64,000 nucleotides of DNA from Vanessa cardui (taxonomy: Eukaryota > Arthropoda > Insecta > Lepidoptera > Nymphalidae). The position numbers and the translations under genes were made by a program. The stretch spans positions 8,174,171 to 8,238,170 of the forward strand of contig NC_061133.1 of NCBI RefSeq assembly GCF_905220365.1. Direction: 5' to 3'. Each line of letters begins with the position of its first letter. Within the stretch, counting starts at the first letter, position 1. Positions 45,654-56,830 of the stretch are shown in pieces. The notes under the pieces are model-generated. The model worked only from the letters and a program-made list of their open reading frames with translations, had not been told where the DNA came from and did no database searches.

Positions 45654-45945
45654 GAGCCTAGATGACCTAGTGGTTAAAACGCGTGCATCGTAATCGATGA
45701 TTCAAACCCAGGCAAGCACCACGGAATTTTCATGAGCTTCATATGTGTTTGTAATTCATCTCGTGGTCGGCGGCGAAGGAAAACATCGTGAGGAAAGCTG
45801 CATGTGATCTAAATCTGAACGAAATTCTGCCAACCGCGGGTTGGTTGGCAGAATTGGAGAAGCATGGTGGAATATGCTCCAAACCTTCTCCTCAAAGGGG
45901 CCTCCTCGGTCTTAGCCCATCAATTGGAAATTTAATGTTGTAATT
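45654..45945 (+). mobile_element. Metulj-type SINE carrying an internal template-switch hairpin
   Basis: The head ('gagcctagatgacctagtgg') and body are clear. In place of the usual 'attctgccacatgtgtattc' ... 'accaacccgca' part it has a fold-back: 45823-45835 (aattctgccaacc) is the exact reverse complement of 45843-45855, loop gcgggtt. The other SINE copies here lack it, so the inverted piece arose inside this copy. Confidence 0.8.
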
Positions 45946-46410
45946 AATAAAAAACTTTTTACTTTTAACTTTGATCAATACATGATTTTTATTTTAACTG
46001 ACACTTTTTACAGCAGACTATTAAATTGTTTTCGACATATCATTTTTATTATTTGTGTTACTGCTGTGGGTCACCATTAACGACGTTTTGTCAAGCCACT
46101 AACGAGCTTATCAATCATCTTAACGTGTGTTCAGCGTGTCCACATACGTTTATTAAAACACCTGTATTTATTCGGACGGAGGCAAAGGTTAAACCAACAA
46201 AAAAAAATCTTTCATATGTCTTTATTGCTATCCGTAAAATTTATGTGTCAATTATACTTTGTTATGTTCTACTAAACTCTTTCAAATAACATTTTTATTT
46301 ATGTGTCGTTTACGTATATATTAACAGTTCATTTAGGGTATGGTGACACATATATTTTTCTAAAATGTGTTAACATTCAAGATATAATAATGTATAATCA
46401 TAGTCTTATT
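45946..46410. other. Non-coding stretch
   Basis: An 87-codon plus frame at 46026-46289 has no recognisable motif. Nothing else. Confidence 0.4.
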
Positions 46411-47225
46411 TTTAACCGACTTCAAAAAAAGGAGGAGGTTCTCAATTCGTCGGGGCCTTTTTTTTTATTTTTTTTTATTTTTTTGTATGTTACCGAATTA
46501 CTCGAAGATGGCGGGGCCGATTTTGACAATTCTTTTTTTGTTTGAAAGGGCGTGTTTTACAGGTGGTCCCATTGTCAGGAGATCAGGATCTGATGATGGG
46601 ATCTTGGAGAAATCAAGGGAACTCCTCAAATTTTATAGGCACACCTATAGTGATTTCGGTTTTATTCAAAGTGCCTTGGTCATATGCTCACGAAAAGTGA
46701 CATTTGATGAAGTGGAACTGATGATGAAGACCACAACTGGTAATCAGAACCTATTAGTAAGTAACTACTTTACGGGTTTAGTTCTATTTCTTTAAGATAG
46801 TCGTCAAGCAATTGAGGTTAGTAAACATGCCTATGATGAAGTCTAGCTGATGGTGGATTACCAGGAGAATTCCTCAATGATTAACGGCATTGCATCGGGA
46901 AAAATGGTATTGTCTAATTGGCGATGAGCAGTTAACATTAGGCTATTATAACTTAGGTAACGCTTAATTTGAGTTGCAGTCCACATCATATTGAAACGGC
47001 GTTGAGTTATGTTTAGAGTCGAAAGCCGAAATGTACTGAGTATAATGAAGTGAATGACAAATACTACCAATTGTAATTATAAATAACAAAACAACACTGA
47101 AAAGCATTAAATAAATTTTTATAAATAAAAAAAAAACCGCCTTCAAAAATGAACTAAAAAAAAAAAATAATCAGTTACATCCATACCCAATTTACGATTT
47201 TTTAATCACCTTTTGAAGTCGGTGC
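46411..47225 (+). mobile_element. Element X, longer subfamily, both ends present
   Basis: It begins 'aaccgacttcaaaaaaagga' and ends 'ttttgaagtcggtg', again inverted repeats. The middle differs from the copy at 33347 ('ggtggtcccattgtcaggag', 'ggagaaatcaagggaactcc') and produces incidental frames of 80 and 102 codons. Its right part doubles as the left arm of the palindrome described next. Confidence 0.6.
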
Positions 47226-47482
47226 CAACAAAGTAAATAAATTCCTACATTGAAATCATTTAATTTGTATCGATAGTAAGGTTTGTCTAATGGTGTCATC
47301 TATACAATAAATAGATTTAGTTTTTGTATGTATGTATTATGTATATATATTAGCAATGTTGGCACTTGGCACCGACTTTGAGAGGTGATTAAAAAATCGT
47401 AAATTGGGTATGGATGTAACTGATTATTTTTTTCTTTTTAGTTAATTTTTGAAGGCGGTTTTTTTTTATTTATAAAAATTTT
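47112..47482. repeat. Palindrome with arms of about 114 bp
   Basis: 47112-47225 and 47369-47482 are reverse complements with a few mismatches. The shared parts are 'tacccaatttacgatttttt', 'cagttacatcc', the 'ccgccttcaaaaat' motif and the outer 'aaatttttataaat'. The spacer is about 143 bp. The inner ends carry 'gaagtcggtgcc', the element X terminal motif, so this too is a fold-back of X right ends. Confidence 0.8.
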
Positions 47483-48129
47483 ACGGAACATTGTGTGATA
47501 CATTACTATAAAAACAACTTTGAGCATTTCTATATACAATAGTCAATATTTTTGTATATCTGTTCAGTAACGAAAGCACCTTCCTTCGTTAAATTATTAT
47601 CAATACTCATAATAGAATTTAATTTATTGCTGTTTTAGTCTTGCATGAGTCAGTGAGACACGTACACTGAGACGTCTTGTAAGCAAGCATCTAAAAAGTG
47701 GAGGGGCGCGTGTTCGTGAGTGAATATATTTATAATTAAAAATTCGTATATATCTACATATATACATATAATATATAGACAATAATTTATAAATTTTCAC
47801 ATTTTTATATTAAATATATTATATATACATGGGTATATGAACTGTATATTTCAAATATCGGTATATTATGAAGTCTAAGTATTTTGTTCTATTGGTTTTA
47901 GATAAACTAGTTGGGTATAAGTAGTTCATATTAGTATAAGTTTGGATAAAGCAGAAATGAGGTTTAATATCTCTAGTACATATTATAATCTCCTTGATCC
48001 TCATTCAACTAGACGTAGTTCTAGTTGTTTGTAAGGATAAAATTATAAGTTTCCTGTTAATTACAATGCGATAAGATACACGTGGTATGTATGTACGCGT
48101 GAATCTTAACCAACTATTTTCAAAAGCTA
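47483..48129. other. AT-rich non-coding stretch
   Basis: Nothing recognisable. Confidence 0.5.
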
Positions 48130-48142
48130 AATCTATACTATA

Positions 48143-48466
48143 CAACAACAACAACAACAGCCTGTAAATTCCTACTGCTGGGCTAAAGGCCTCCTCTGCC
48201 TTAGAGGAGAAGGTTGGGACCATATTCCACCACGCTGTTCCAATGCGGGTTGGTGGAATACACATGTGGCACAATTTCTATGAAATTTTGTGACATGCAG
48301 GTTTCCTCACGATGTTTTCCTTCACCGCCGAGTACGAGATGAATTATAAAGACAAATTAAGCACATGAATCAGCGGTGCTTGCCTGGGTTTGAACCCGCA
48401 ATCATCGGTTAAGATGCACGCATTCTAACCCAGTGGTTAGTAGTGGCCCAGTGGCCATCTCGACTC
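48143..48466 (-). mobile_element. Metulj-type SINE, inverted, inserted in a Helitron end
   Basis: Flanking repeats aatctatactata (48130-48142) and aatctatattata (48467-48479) match at 12 of 13 positions. The right copy is also the 5' end of an H2 Helitron, so the SINE landed at that end. The head has a small local duplication around 48430-48455 (cagtgg repeated). The 89-codon minus frame is a SINE artefact. Confidence 0.85.
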
Positions 48467-48468
48467 AA

Positions 48469-48645
48469 TCTATATTATAAATGTGAAAGTAACTCTGTTT
48501 ATCTACCTGTATATCACTCTTTCACCGAACCAATGAACCGAATTTGATGAACTTTATTATGAAGCAAACTTGCACTAAAAGGAAGGAAGGCTACTTTTTT
48601 GCCTGACACATGACAACAACCCTCTTAAACGAGCGAAGCTACTAG
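48469..48645 (+). mobile_element. Non-autonomous Helitron H2, forward, both ends present
   Basis: It begins TCTATATTATAAATGTGAAAG after A and ends CTAG before T at 48642-48645. Inside are 'ctctttcaccgaaccaatga', 'ccgaatttgatgaactttat' and 'aggctacttttttgcctgac'. The GC-rich end 'cgagcgaagctactag' is the terminator region. It is the forward reference for the inverted copies at 20446 and 32811. Confidence 0.75.
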
Positions 48646-48696
48646 TTATATATAAAAATATTTTGTAAGATGTCATAACTTTTTTTTTATAAATAA

Positions 48697-48921
48697 ATAT
48701 GAGACAACATCACATACATTACTCTGATCCCAATGTAAGTAGCTAAAGCACTTGTGCTATGGAAAATCAGAAGAAACGACGGTACCACAAATACCCACAC
48801 CCAAGATGACATAGAAAACTAATGATAATCTACATCGACTTGGCCGGGAATCGAACCCGGGACCTCGGAGTGGCGTACCCATGAAAATCGGTGTACACAC
48901 CACTCGACCACGGAGGTCGTC
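48697..48921 (-). mobile_element. tRNA-derived SINE, second family (S2), inverted
   Basis: On the minus strand the head reads 'gacctccgtggtcgagtgg', with A box 'tggtcgagtggtg' and B box 'gggttcgattcc'. It follows the order of the copy at 14108 to 'gtaatgtatgtgatgttg'. The polymerase III boxes are closer to consensus than in the other copy. Confidence 0.8.
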
Positions 48922-50669
48922 AAATGATTTTTTTTTAATTTGTCTTTGTAATTCATCTCGTTCCTGTGCTGATTGTATATGCCTATGCCTGCCTGCCTGG
49001 TCGATACCCAAACGTTCAGTATTGGGATATATAGACTATACAGGCCTTTATTGTTTTAATAAGGACTTATTAAAATTGTAGTCTGATCGATAATCTATAC
49101 GATTATTTTTATTAGTTATTTTTATAACTATAATTAACAACTTTAAGGAAACCAAATCTTAATTTATAATTTAATTGTATTGTTTACCTGTATTTATCTA
49201 AAATTCCTAATACATACTGTTTATATAACTATATCACATATTATAAAATATATAGAAAGTTCCAGTAATAAAAAAGTAATTAAATTTTCTGACATTAATA
49301 TTGTTTTAAAAAATCGACATAAATAAAAAAGTGTAATCGTCGTCATTCCCAGATGAATCGAAACGAAATTGGGTCATATCATACCAGTTTCTAACTAGAA
49401 AATTACAAAAATATAAAACCAATTTTAAAAGAACGCTCTTTAGAAATACGACTATTTTAAACTTCGTTCGCATGTAGGTTCAATTACTTTATGTAGTCTT
49501 GTTTTAATAAAGTCTTTCATCAAAGCCGTACACTATATTATCAACGATTTTAGATTTTCACTTCACATTTTATACTGCTAAAGATTATTAAATTGTATTT
49601 TAACTACGTAGGTAATGTAGGTAAATTAAAAAGTATGTAATATAGTATCTCATAACACATAACACAGGCCTATATTGCTGGCCGATTTAATATGTCTTTA
49701 CGTTCGGCAAATAAATTACTCGACATACCGTTTCTCTTACTGCCGTCGCGTTGAGCAATTAATTAGAAAATCGATCTTAATTATGTTTCTGTATTTATAC
49801 GTGTGCCTCTTTCGGTTTCGGATTCTGTCTTTGATCAGTAAATCATATGTTATGCTGGAATTAAGGCGAGTGCCTTATTAATATGTTAGTATATTATATA
49901 ACTAGTTATTTTATATTCTGGCACATTATATAGTGTATCTTTATCAAAAATATCGATTATATTTCGAGGACATTAATGTATGTGTGGTATTAATTTACTG
50001 GTAGAAAGCTGAATTAATTATTCTTGAGTGCCGGTCATAAATTACAACATTCTTTATTATAATTTTAGCTATAATTAAAGTAGGGAAAATCCTCTAAAAA
50101 TCTGTTACTTGGTAAAGATACTATTAAAGTGTAGAACTTGGAACTTAAACCACAACACAGCTGTATTCCAAGTTTCTGGATCCATATGTGGTAGAATTTC
50201 ATCAGAAACGTGGAATATTGCCTCACGCCATTGATAATAAGCATTTCTGAGGTTAATCCATGTTGTCTTTCCACTGGATTATTGGATAAACCAGTGTAAT
50301 TAAAAGTAATAATCTATTTATAATTTGTTGACCAACCATACAATTTGCTAATTACGAATAATTAGGTTATTTGACACTACACTTTCATATATTATAGCAA
50401 TGATTCCTCGCAGCACTCTAAGTAATTAGCAGACGTTTTTGGGCTCACAAAAGCAGCTTTATTTGTTTGGTAAAAGGAAATTAAAGTTGACACGCCGAAT
50501 CGTTGATTAGTTTACTAATGGACAAGCGCGATATACGTAATAACTTTTAGCGGTTGCTCTTCGTTAGGAATATTGTTGTAAACAGGAAATTTGCTGGTTT
50601 TTAATTTTGCTTATTGCAAAGTTTTTCGTGATGACAGTTACAAAAATTTATAGTCATAAAAAAAATATT
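48922..50669. other. AT-rich non-coding stretch
   Basis: Short frames at 49675-49881 and 50065-50274 have no recognisable motif. Nothing else is visible. Confidence 0.45.
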
Positions 50670-50770
50670 GGTCGCATAGAATGGTGGCGATGTTACTGGC
50701 AGATTTTTCTCATTGAAGCGCACTTCCAATTTTTTGGAAAATGAACCAAACTGTTATCAGTGGAGGCAAT
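50670..50770 (-). mobile_element. Repeat R, decayed copy
   Basis: 'ggtcgcatagaatggtggcg' and 'ttggaaaatgaaccaaactg' align with the R copy at 28650-28740. Translated on the minus strand it still shows F-x-Q-K-I-G and N-I-A-T-I, interrupted by a stop and a frameshift. Confidence 0.5.
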
Positions 50771-53344
50771 AATACGGAGTCTTATGTTTTAGAAGTGATT
50801 TGCGCTATTGCGCTAATAGATTGGAATAAGAGCATAGTAAAAAAACCTTTAGTCATCATCATTATTAAATTTGAATAATAACAATATTTCTGTAACTAAA
50901 AGTTTAAGTATTGATTGATGAAAAAGTTATTATAAGCGTGCAAACTGAAGGCTCAAAAAGGTCCCAATTGGGTTTTGCTATTAGTCGCTCGGTGCCTTCC
51001 TTGGCGCTTGGCGTGATCAGTGACATTAAAAAACGAAAAAGTCATCGTGATACATAAAGTGTACCAATTATGACGGTAAATAAATAAAACTAATTACGTC
51101 ATCTCATTTCATCACTTGTAAATACCGAAAATGATTTGTGTATACCTATTTAAAGGTAGAAAATAATTTTTATTCTGACACATATAAATATAGATTATAA
51201 AGTGCAAATGTGCCATCGTAGGTAAAAAAAGAGGAAACGAATAAAATTGAACATGTTTTTAGTTTCATTTCTATCCTATTTGCCTCTATTATGTCCTTCA
51301 ATGATGAAGCACTAATGACATCGATAACTAGGAGTGCATGGATATATACGATAGATATGAAAAATTAACAATTACGACAACTGAATAAAACTCGTTGTTC
51401 AGCTCGTAGAGCTACATTAATATAATTAAATTGAAATTGAAATTATAATTAATTGATACAAAAATTATAAAGCTGATCCTATCGATAATATTTTTAGACA
51501 ATACAGAATCACAAAGTTCGCACCAACATTTGTATGGCTTTAAGGATTGGCTCACTATAATATTTTAAATAGCAAATAGTTCTATATCAATTCAATAATT
51601 GCAAATCTTTTTTTAAACATATACATATAATAAATAAAAGGTGATTTGGTGAAAGCATGAAATAACCCCGCAAAACCCACCTGCCACAAGTGTGGTGTAC
51701 CTTGGATACGAGGCGTTCTGATGGCCGCCGCTTAAGCAGCGTTTTTACTTGACGGAATTTACCGGCGGAGACCTCTCGGTACTGAATAGGAAAAGGCACG
51801 AGTCAGTTCTAGCGGTGGCACGATTTTCTTCACAAGCGTTTCCATATTCAAGCCCTTCAAAGGGACGGTAATATTACCGTTGGTTTAACGAAAGTTCTGC
51901 AGTTCTAATTTTGCAGTTAATAGGATGATGTACCTAAAACATCAGCTTCCTAAATGAAATCGAGTGTTGAGCAATAGCTAGTATATTCGATTTTAGGATA
52001 ATTTGAACAGTTGTACAACCATAAAATAATCTAGTTTTTTAATAAAATACTTAGTTTACAATTAATCTTATAATGCTTTACATAAAAAGAGGGTGTAGAA
52101 TATATATCTTAAAATACTTGTTACTTCTCTATATGTTTTGCTTAGTCTGTGGCAAAAGTCCACTAATTGGTTGAAATGCGTAATACGCATAAGTGACTAA
52201 TACTACTTATCTTGTTTTCCGCACTAGTTCAAATACACCAATTTACACCACACGTTTACATGTGTAAGTAATATATCCCTACATTGCCGTACGAAGTGAA
52301 TGTAATGTAATGCGTATGTGTGCTGCCACGGAACATTTTTCCTCATGGTTACATAACTTTAAAATTATTTTCCATACTTTTACCATTCCATTAATACTTT
52401 ATTAATTAAATAAATTCTCAATGATTGTTTTCAAATTTCCGTCGATTTCAAATTATCTTAGAAACTCAATAATTAAACGTAAGCTTGCAGAAATCTGAAT
52501 ACAATTCCAAAAGTTTCATCGACTGGAGATATTTCACGAACTCGTATTTTTAATTTAGAAGTGTTCTTTTTAATTTGTTTTCTTGTTTACTCGTTTCGTT
52601 TAAAGTGAATTAGTAATTTGGTCTAAACTAGCTGCGAGAGTTTGTTATGGTATGTTTTCATGGAACTTAATTGTAAAAATGTTTGCGCTCTCTCGTTTAT
52701 TGGACAAACTTTGGACCAGTAATAAAACAAGAAGATTAACAAAGTATAAGTAAGTAACTTATTCGCGAAAAATAATAAAAAAAAGATCTTAAATGTACAG
52801 TCCTATTTAAAAATATATGAAAAATATTTCGGAATAGGGAAGTGTACACAGTCTGCATATAAATAATACACGGGACAGGAAAATACTTTAAAAGTTTCGT
52901 TTCCCTAGAGAGTAACTGTCAATTTCTATATTACACATCTATGTCTACGGTAAAACAACATATACCGGCTCAGCACTATGTATGTACATACTAGGTATAC
53001 ATAGTTATGCATATTATACATTGGGCAGTAGTGTATGCCAATATCAATAGAACTGCGCTGCATTCACGGATCGTCACGTTTTATGGATTACTTGCTTATG
53101 AATTTTAATTAAAACAGTCCGCATATTTCACAGGAATACAAATTAGTCATAACGAGTAAGGTGAACATGAACATTATAATTTGAACAAATATCAAAGTGC
53201 ATTTGAGTGAAAGGTAAAGTAAGATACAGTATTTTAGAGCTAGTTCATAAACATCGCAAATGTACAGAGTAATCGTTGATTGTTGAGTTACTCAGGTTAA
53301 TTTATTTTTAATTACTATTATATATTAATTATTATTATTATATT
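50771..53344. other. Mostly AT-rich; one GC-rich island
   Basis: 51655-51800 is about 52 percent GC ('tcagttctagcggtggcacg', 'gaatttaccggcggagacct') and holds a 70-codon minus frame. It probably derives from a mobile element, family not recognised. The remainder shows nothing. Confidence 0.35.
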
Positions 53345-53460
53345 TTCCCAAGGATGTGGCGCATGTGCGATGTAAGGAATGGTTGATATTTCTAACAGTG
53401 CCAATGTCTATGGGCGATGGTGACCACTTACCATCAGTTGGCAAATACGCTCGTCCTCGT
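53345..53460 (+). mobile_element. Dispersed repeat family Y, 3' part
   Basis: 'gcgatgtaaggaatggttga', 'gtctatgggcgatggtgacc' and 'accatcagttggcaaatacg' match the last 110 bp of the copy at 18173. It is truncated at its 5' side. Confidence 0.75.
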
Positions 53461-53909
53461 TGTATTTAAACATATTGAAAGTCGTTTTCTAATTCGTGAT
53501 AAGATAAATTGTTAGAAATCAGTTTTTTAGTAATATTAACAATTAAAGTTCCCGAATTAATACCAGATATTTTAAAATTCAAAAAGATTTTGTCAATTAC
53601 GATTTTATTTATGAAATTAGTTGTTTACAAATGGGGTCGCATTTTAAGACTTGGCGCATAATAAATGTATATTTAAATATAGTAACATGAATAAAATTTA
53701 TGTTATAATTTATATTCTTATTGGCAAACAGGTTGACTATATTTACGGATGTCTAGACACTAGGTATGCTTTACTATCAACCAAGTTTTTAGACGGCTTA
53801 AGGTAAAAATCGACGTTACAGCTCAAAAATAGAGTTTTGACTTGATTATTTAATCGAGTGAAGTAGGAAGTTACAGGAATAATCATAAATTATCTTAAAG
53901 ATTTTTCAA
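53461..53909. other. AT-rich non-coding stretch
   Basis: Nothing recognisable. Confidence 0.45.
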
Positions 53910-54176
53910 TTATACTTTGATTTGGAGGTATTCTGGGATTGCGCTTGGTTGTATAATTACAACATACATATTTGGGTTTTGTAATGCAACGATGAAAACT
54001 CCTAACGATGCTTGCGATAAGTACATTAGATTGAAGAAACTCGAGATCTGCCCCTGAAACCCCGCGTTGCGTCTGTTTTTTATAGACATTCTCAAGTTGA
54101 ATTCACTTATAGCTTTGCTTGGATATTGGATTTCTGGATGAATAGTGCGTTGCTTAGGAGTTTCTTTGTTAAGAGG
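53910..54176 (-). CDS. Possible terminal coding exon, minus strand
   Basis: A strong acceptor-like site (T8, gc, T5, then aaag, just above 54176 on the minus strand) is followed in phase 0 by 88 open codons: P-L-N-K-E-T-P-K-Q-R-T-I-H-P-E-I, then R-M-S-I-K-N-R-R-N-A-G-F-Q-G-Q and a hydrophobic end with Q-N-P-N-M-Y-V-V-I-I before TAA at 53910. Composition is more protein-like than most frames here. The open frame does extend upstream of the acceptor, no AATAAA follows closely, and no partner exon was found. It could be a last exon, a decayed gene piece or chance. Confidence 0.25.
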   Translation of the reverse strand, partial: PLNKETPKQRTIHPEIQYPSKAISEFNLRMSIKNRRNAGFQGQISSFFNLMYLSQASLGVFIVALQNPNMYVVIIQPSAIPEYLQIKV

Positions 54177-54895
54177 CTTTAAAAAGCAAAAAAAATATAT
54201 AGTTACGATGATTAAGATAGTTTTTTATAAAACCTTATTAAAACTTTTTTAATCGTCACAATTAATGAATTGGCATAATTGAAGTTGAGCCGAACTTTAT
54301 GTAGGAGATATCAGTTAATTTAGCACTTTCCTATCAGAGAGGTATCTATAAAAATTGACAAAAAAAGTTTAAGATAAGGTCGCTGACAAAAATTCGTCCT
54401 AAGGTACTATCATGTGTGTGTTCAATATCATAAAAGTAGATTGGAAATTCATAAAAAAATATGCCTACACTTACGTGTTCCTTCATATGTTCGTGTTAGT
54501 GTTGATGAGAAGGAGAATAAAATTGTAAACGAAATCGTGATATGTCACAAGCGCTCGGTTGTTCTCGACCTGAAGCTTCCAAATATTCTCTACACTTTTC
54601 GATTTTGGTTTCGAATTGTATAATAATTTGTTCTCACGTCACTGAAGCCACTGGTTACGCGCAGTTAGTGACCTTTGAAATAATTCTATGTTTGACCCAT
54701 TTACTTTAACGGCAAAACATATAACTTATTTGATTGTACCACTGAATACCGCTACTTTCGAAAACGGAACTAAATGATCTACCATCTGGAATAGGATAAC
54801 TGGGTATCGTAAATATTGACTGCATCAGACAATTACAGCTGTTAAGGCGGCAGTGGAGAGCTGTTTGTCGCTTATGTTTTGTTTTTGTGTTTCAG
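54177..54895. other. Intergenic or intronic sequence between two possible exons
   Basis: A 69-codon plus frame at 54414-54623 has no splice support. The last 40 bases form the pyrimidine-rich lead into the acceptor at 54894-54895. Confidence 0.3.
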
Positions 54896-55021
54896 TTTGC
54901 ATTAGCTGTACACTGTTTGTGGGGCCTGCAAAATTTCAAAAATACTTCGACCTGACTACAATGGAGTACATTAAGCACTGCCTTTCGTTTGACGCCGTCG
55001 GTTGCTTTCTTGGATTTGACG
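54896..55021 (+). CDS. Possible internal coding exon, 126 nt, phase 1-1
   Basis: The acceptor is near-ideal: a T-rich tract (54873-54893) ending in ttcag. The frame, entering with two bases of a split codon, reads C-I-S-C-T-L-F-V-G-P-A-K-F and then Y-F-D-L-T-T-M-E-Y-I-K-H-C. About half of its third positions are G or C against about 30 percent in the surroundings, and the other two forward frames soon hit stops. A GT at 55022-55023 (GTACAA, a weak donor) would make a symmetric 126-nt exon. Alternatively the frame runs to TGA at 55033-55035 as a last exon, with an AATAAA about 150 bp on. I do not recognise the protein, and no partner exon was found. Confidence 0.4.
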
Positions 55022-55035
55022 GTACAATTTTATGA

Positions 55036-56584
55036 CTCCTTTTTTCTAGAATTAGAACTACTACTCTAGTTTCATCTTTTGATACATTTAATTCGCAAAT
55101 TTCATGAGTAAGTTTGGGTAAATAATAATTATATGTAAAACAAATAATGTGATATTCCTTCCATTATAAAAAGCAAGTATAAAATAAATATGAAGAAAAT
55201 CAAATTAGAATCCCCTTTTTTATTTTATTGGTTTTTTAATTTATTTAAAGTTCATTAAAGTCATAATAAGTAAAGCGGTGTTAATCCCACAGCAAAGTAA
55301 TTTATTTAAAAAGGTTCTATACAAATGAAATTAATGAATGTTTTCATTGAGGTTTAGAAAATGAAAAGAATGTGCCTGAAAGAACCTTTTAGTAAATAAT
55401 ATCACAAATGGGATAATTGTATCACGATTATCGCGATGAAAAGAATTAACGTTTCTTTTGCTTGTTTGTTAGCAAACATGTTTAAGCAAATCATGCAACA
55501 ATTTAATAAGTAAAAAATATTTAAAATTCATAGACATTGTATTTATATTTCAAATTAACAAAAGAGGTGAAGGTTATATGCGTAACGGGTATGTGTTATA
55601 CAATTTATTTTTTATGATTTTTCTCGAAAATGGGAAACTAATTTAAATCAATAAACTTAAGTGCAGTTGTTGTGAAGTTCAGGAAATCAACACATACTCT
55701 TTACACTGTTAACATACTATTTACAAAATATCATTTTATTTTCTTAACAACATATAAACCGATTTTAATTATTTAAACTGCATTATATAATAAAGTACCT
55801 ACTTGTTATTTTTTATAGAACTTCACTTACTTAGTTAAATAGCTATGCATTGAATATATTGCTGTTTCTTTGTAACGTTCGTGATATCAAATAATTCGAC
55901 GCACAGTATTCATGAATAAAGTGAATATACGATATTAATTTTTAAAGGAATTCTGAAAATTAAAATTACCTACTGCGTACACTTTGCGGTTATATAAGTA
56001 TAAAATAATTATGATAATAGACATTATATTTATAAAAATGTCTAATAGTCGGTGCTAAGCCCGAAAAACTACTATTCACAAAGCAAAATAATCAAAAACA
56101 AAACGCATGAAATACAACAACAAGAGACAGAATTTCATTCAACAGTCCAAATTTGTTATTCTGTCGTTATCATTTACCGTTGCAATGAAATCTTTCTTAA
56201 GAATTACTTATTTATAACCTTCTATAAATAATCATAGCCATCAAATAAGTTTTTTTTGTTTGACATTGACAGCGTTACCAGGTGGCGGTTTCGAAGCACA
56301 CAAAATAAAGAGTAATATATAACACAAAAAAAAAAACAGTTGCAATTGAAGTCAAAACTTCTTATGAGAAGGTAAACCGTTTCGTTACGTAGCGCGGTAT
56401 CTCGCCAGTTAGTCGTAGTCGTAGCTTCCCTTCTCTTACGCCGTATTCGTAAGAGAAGAGGCAGCGCAATGATACAGGCGCATTAATATAGGCACAATAT
56501 TTTAATGTACATATTCAAAAATTACCACGAAGAATAAAATATATTTTATAATCAATAAAATATTTTATCAATAAATAACACCTC
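55036..56584. other. AT-rich non-coding stretch with one hairpin
   Basis: An 11-bp perfect stem (cttctcttacg at 56430-56440, cgtaagagaag at 56448-56458) sits in a GC-richer patch at 56385-56475 that may be a small mobile element. Nothing else is recognisable. Confidence 0.4.
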
Positions 56585-56830
56585 GTCTCATTGCCTCCAC
56601 TGGTGACAGGAGGGCTGACTCGTTTTGTTGCCCAAAGGATCGGAACTCCAATTCAACGGGGAAATGCTGCTAGCATTCTTGCCACTATTCCAAGCGGTCA
56701 AAATTTGTACTCTAAATAGTTTTAAAACACATTTGTATATATTTAAGCATTAATGTTATTAATTCTTATGTAAATAACGATGTATGTATATAGCGGCTTT
56801 TAAATAAAAATCATATTGCTAATAAAAAAT
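56585..56830 (+). mobile_element. Repeat R with conserved C-terminal coding remnant, copy 2
   Basis: An open frame of about 45 codons (L-P-P-L-V-T-G-G-L-T-R-F, A-Q-R-I-G-T-P-I-Q-R-G-N-A-A-S-I) stops at the same place as the copy at 28556-28740. The shared 3' sequence follows ('tttgtatatatttaagcatt'), ending near AATAAA. Most differences between the two copies keep the amino-acid similarity, so the family spread while this protein was functional. Confidence 0.6.

Noticed and set aside
46487..46795. 102-codon protein gene
   Set aside because: It lies inside element X, starts without promoter context and has no domain.
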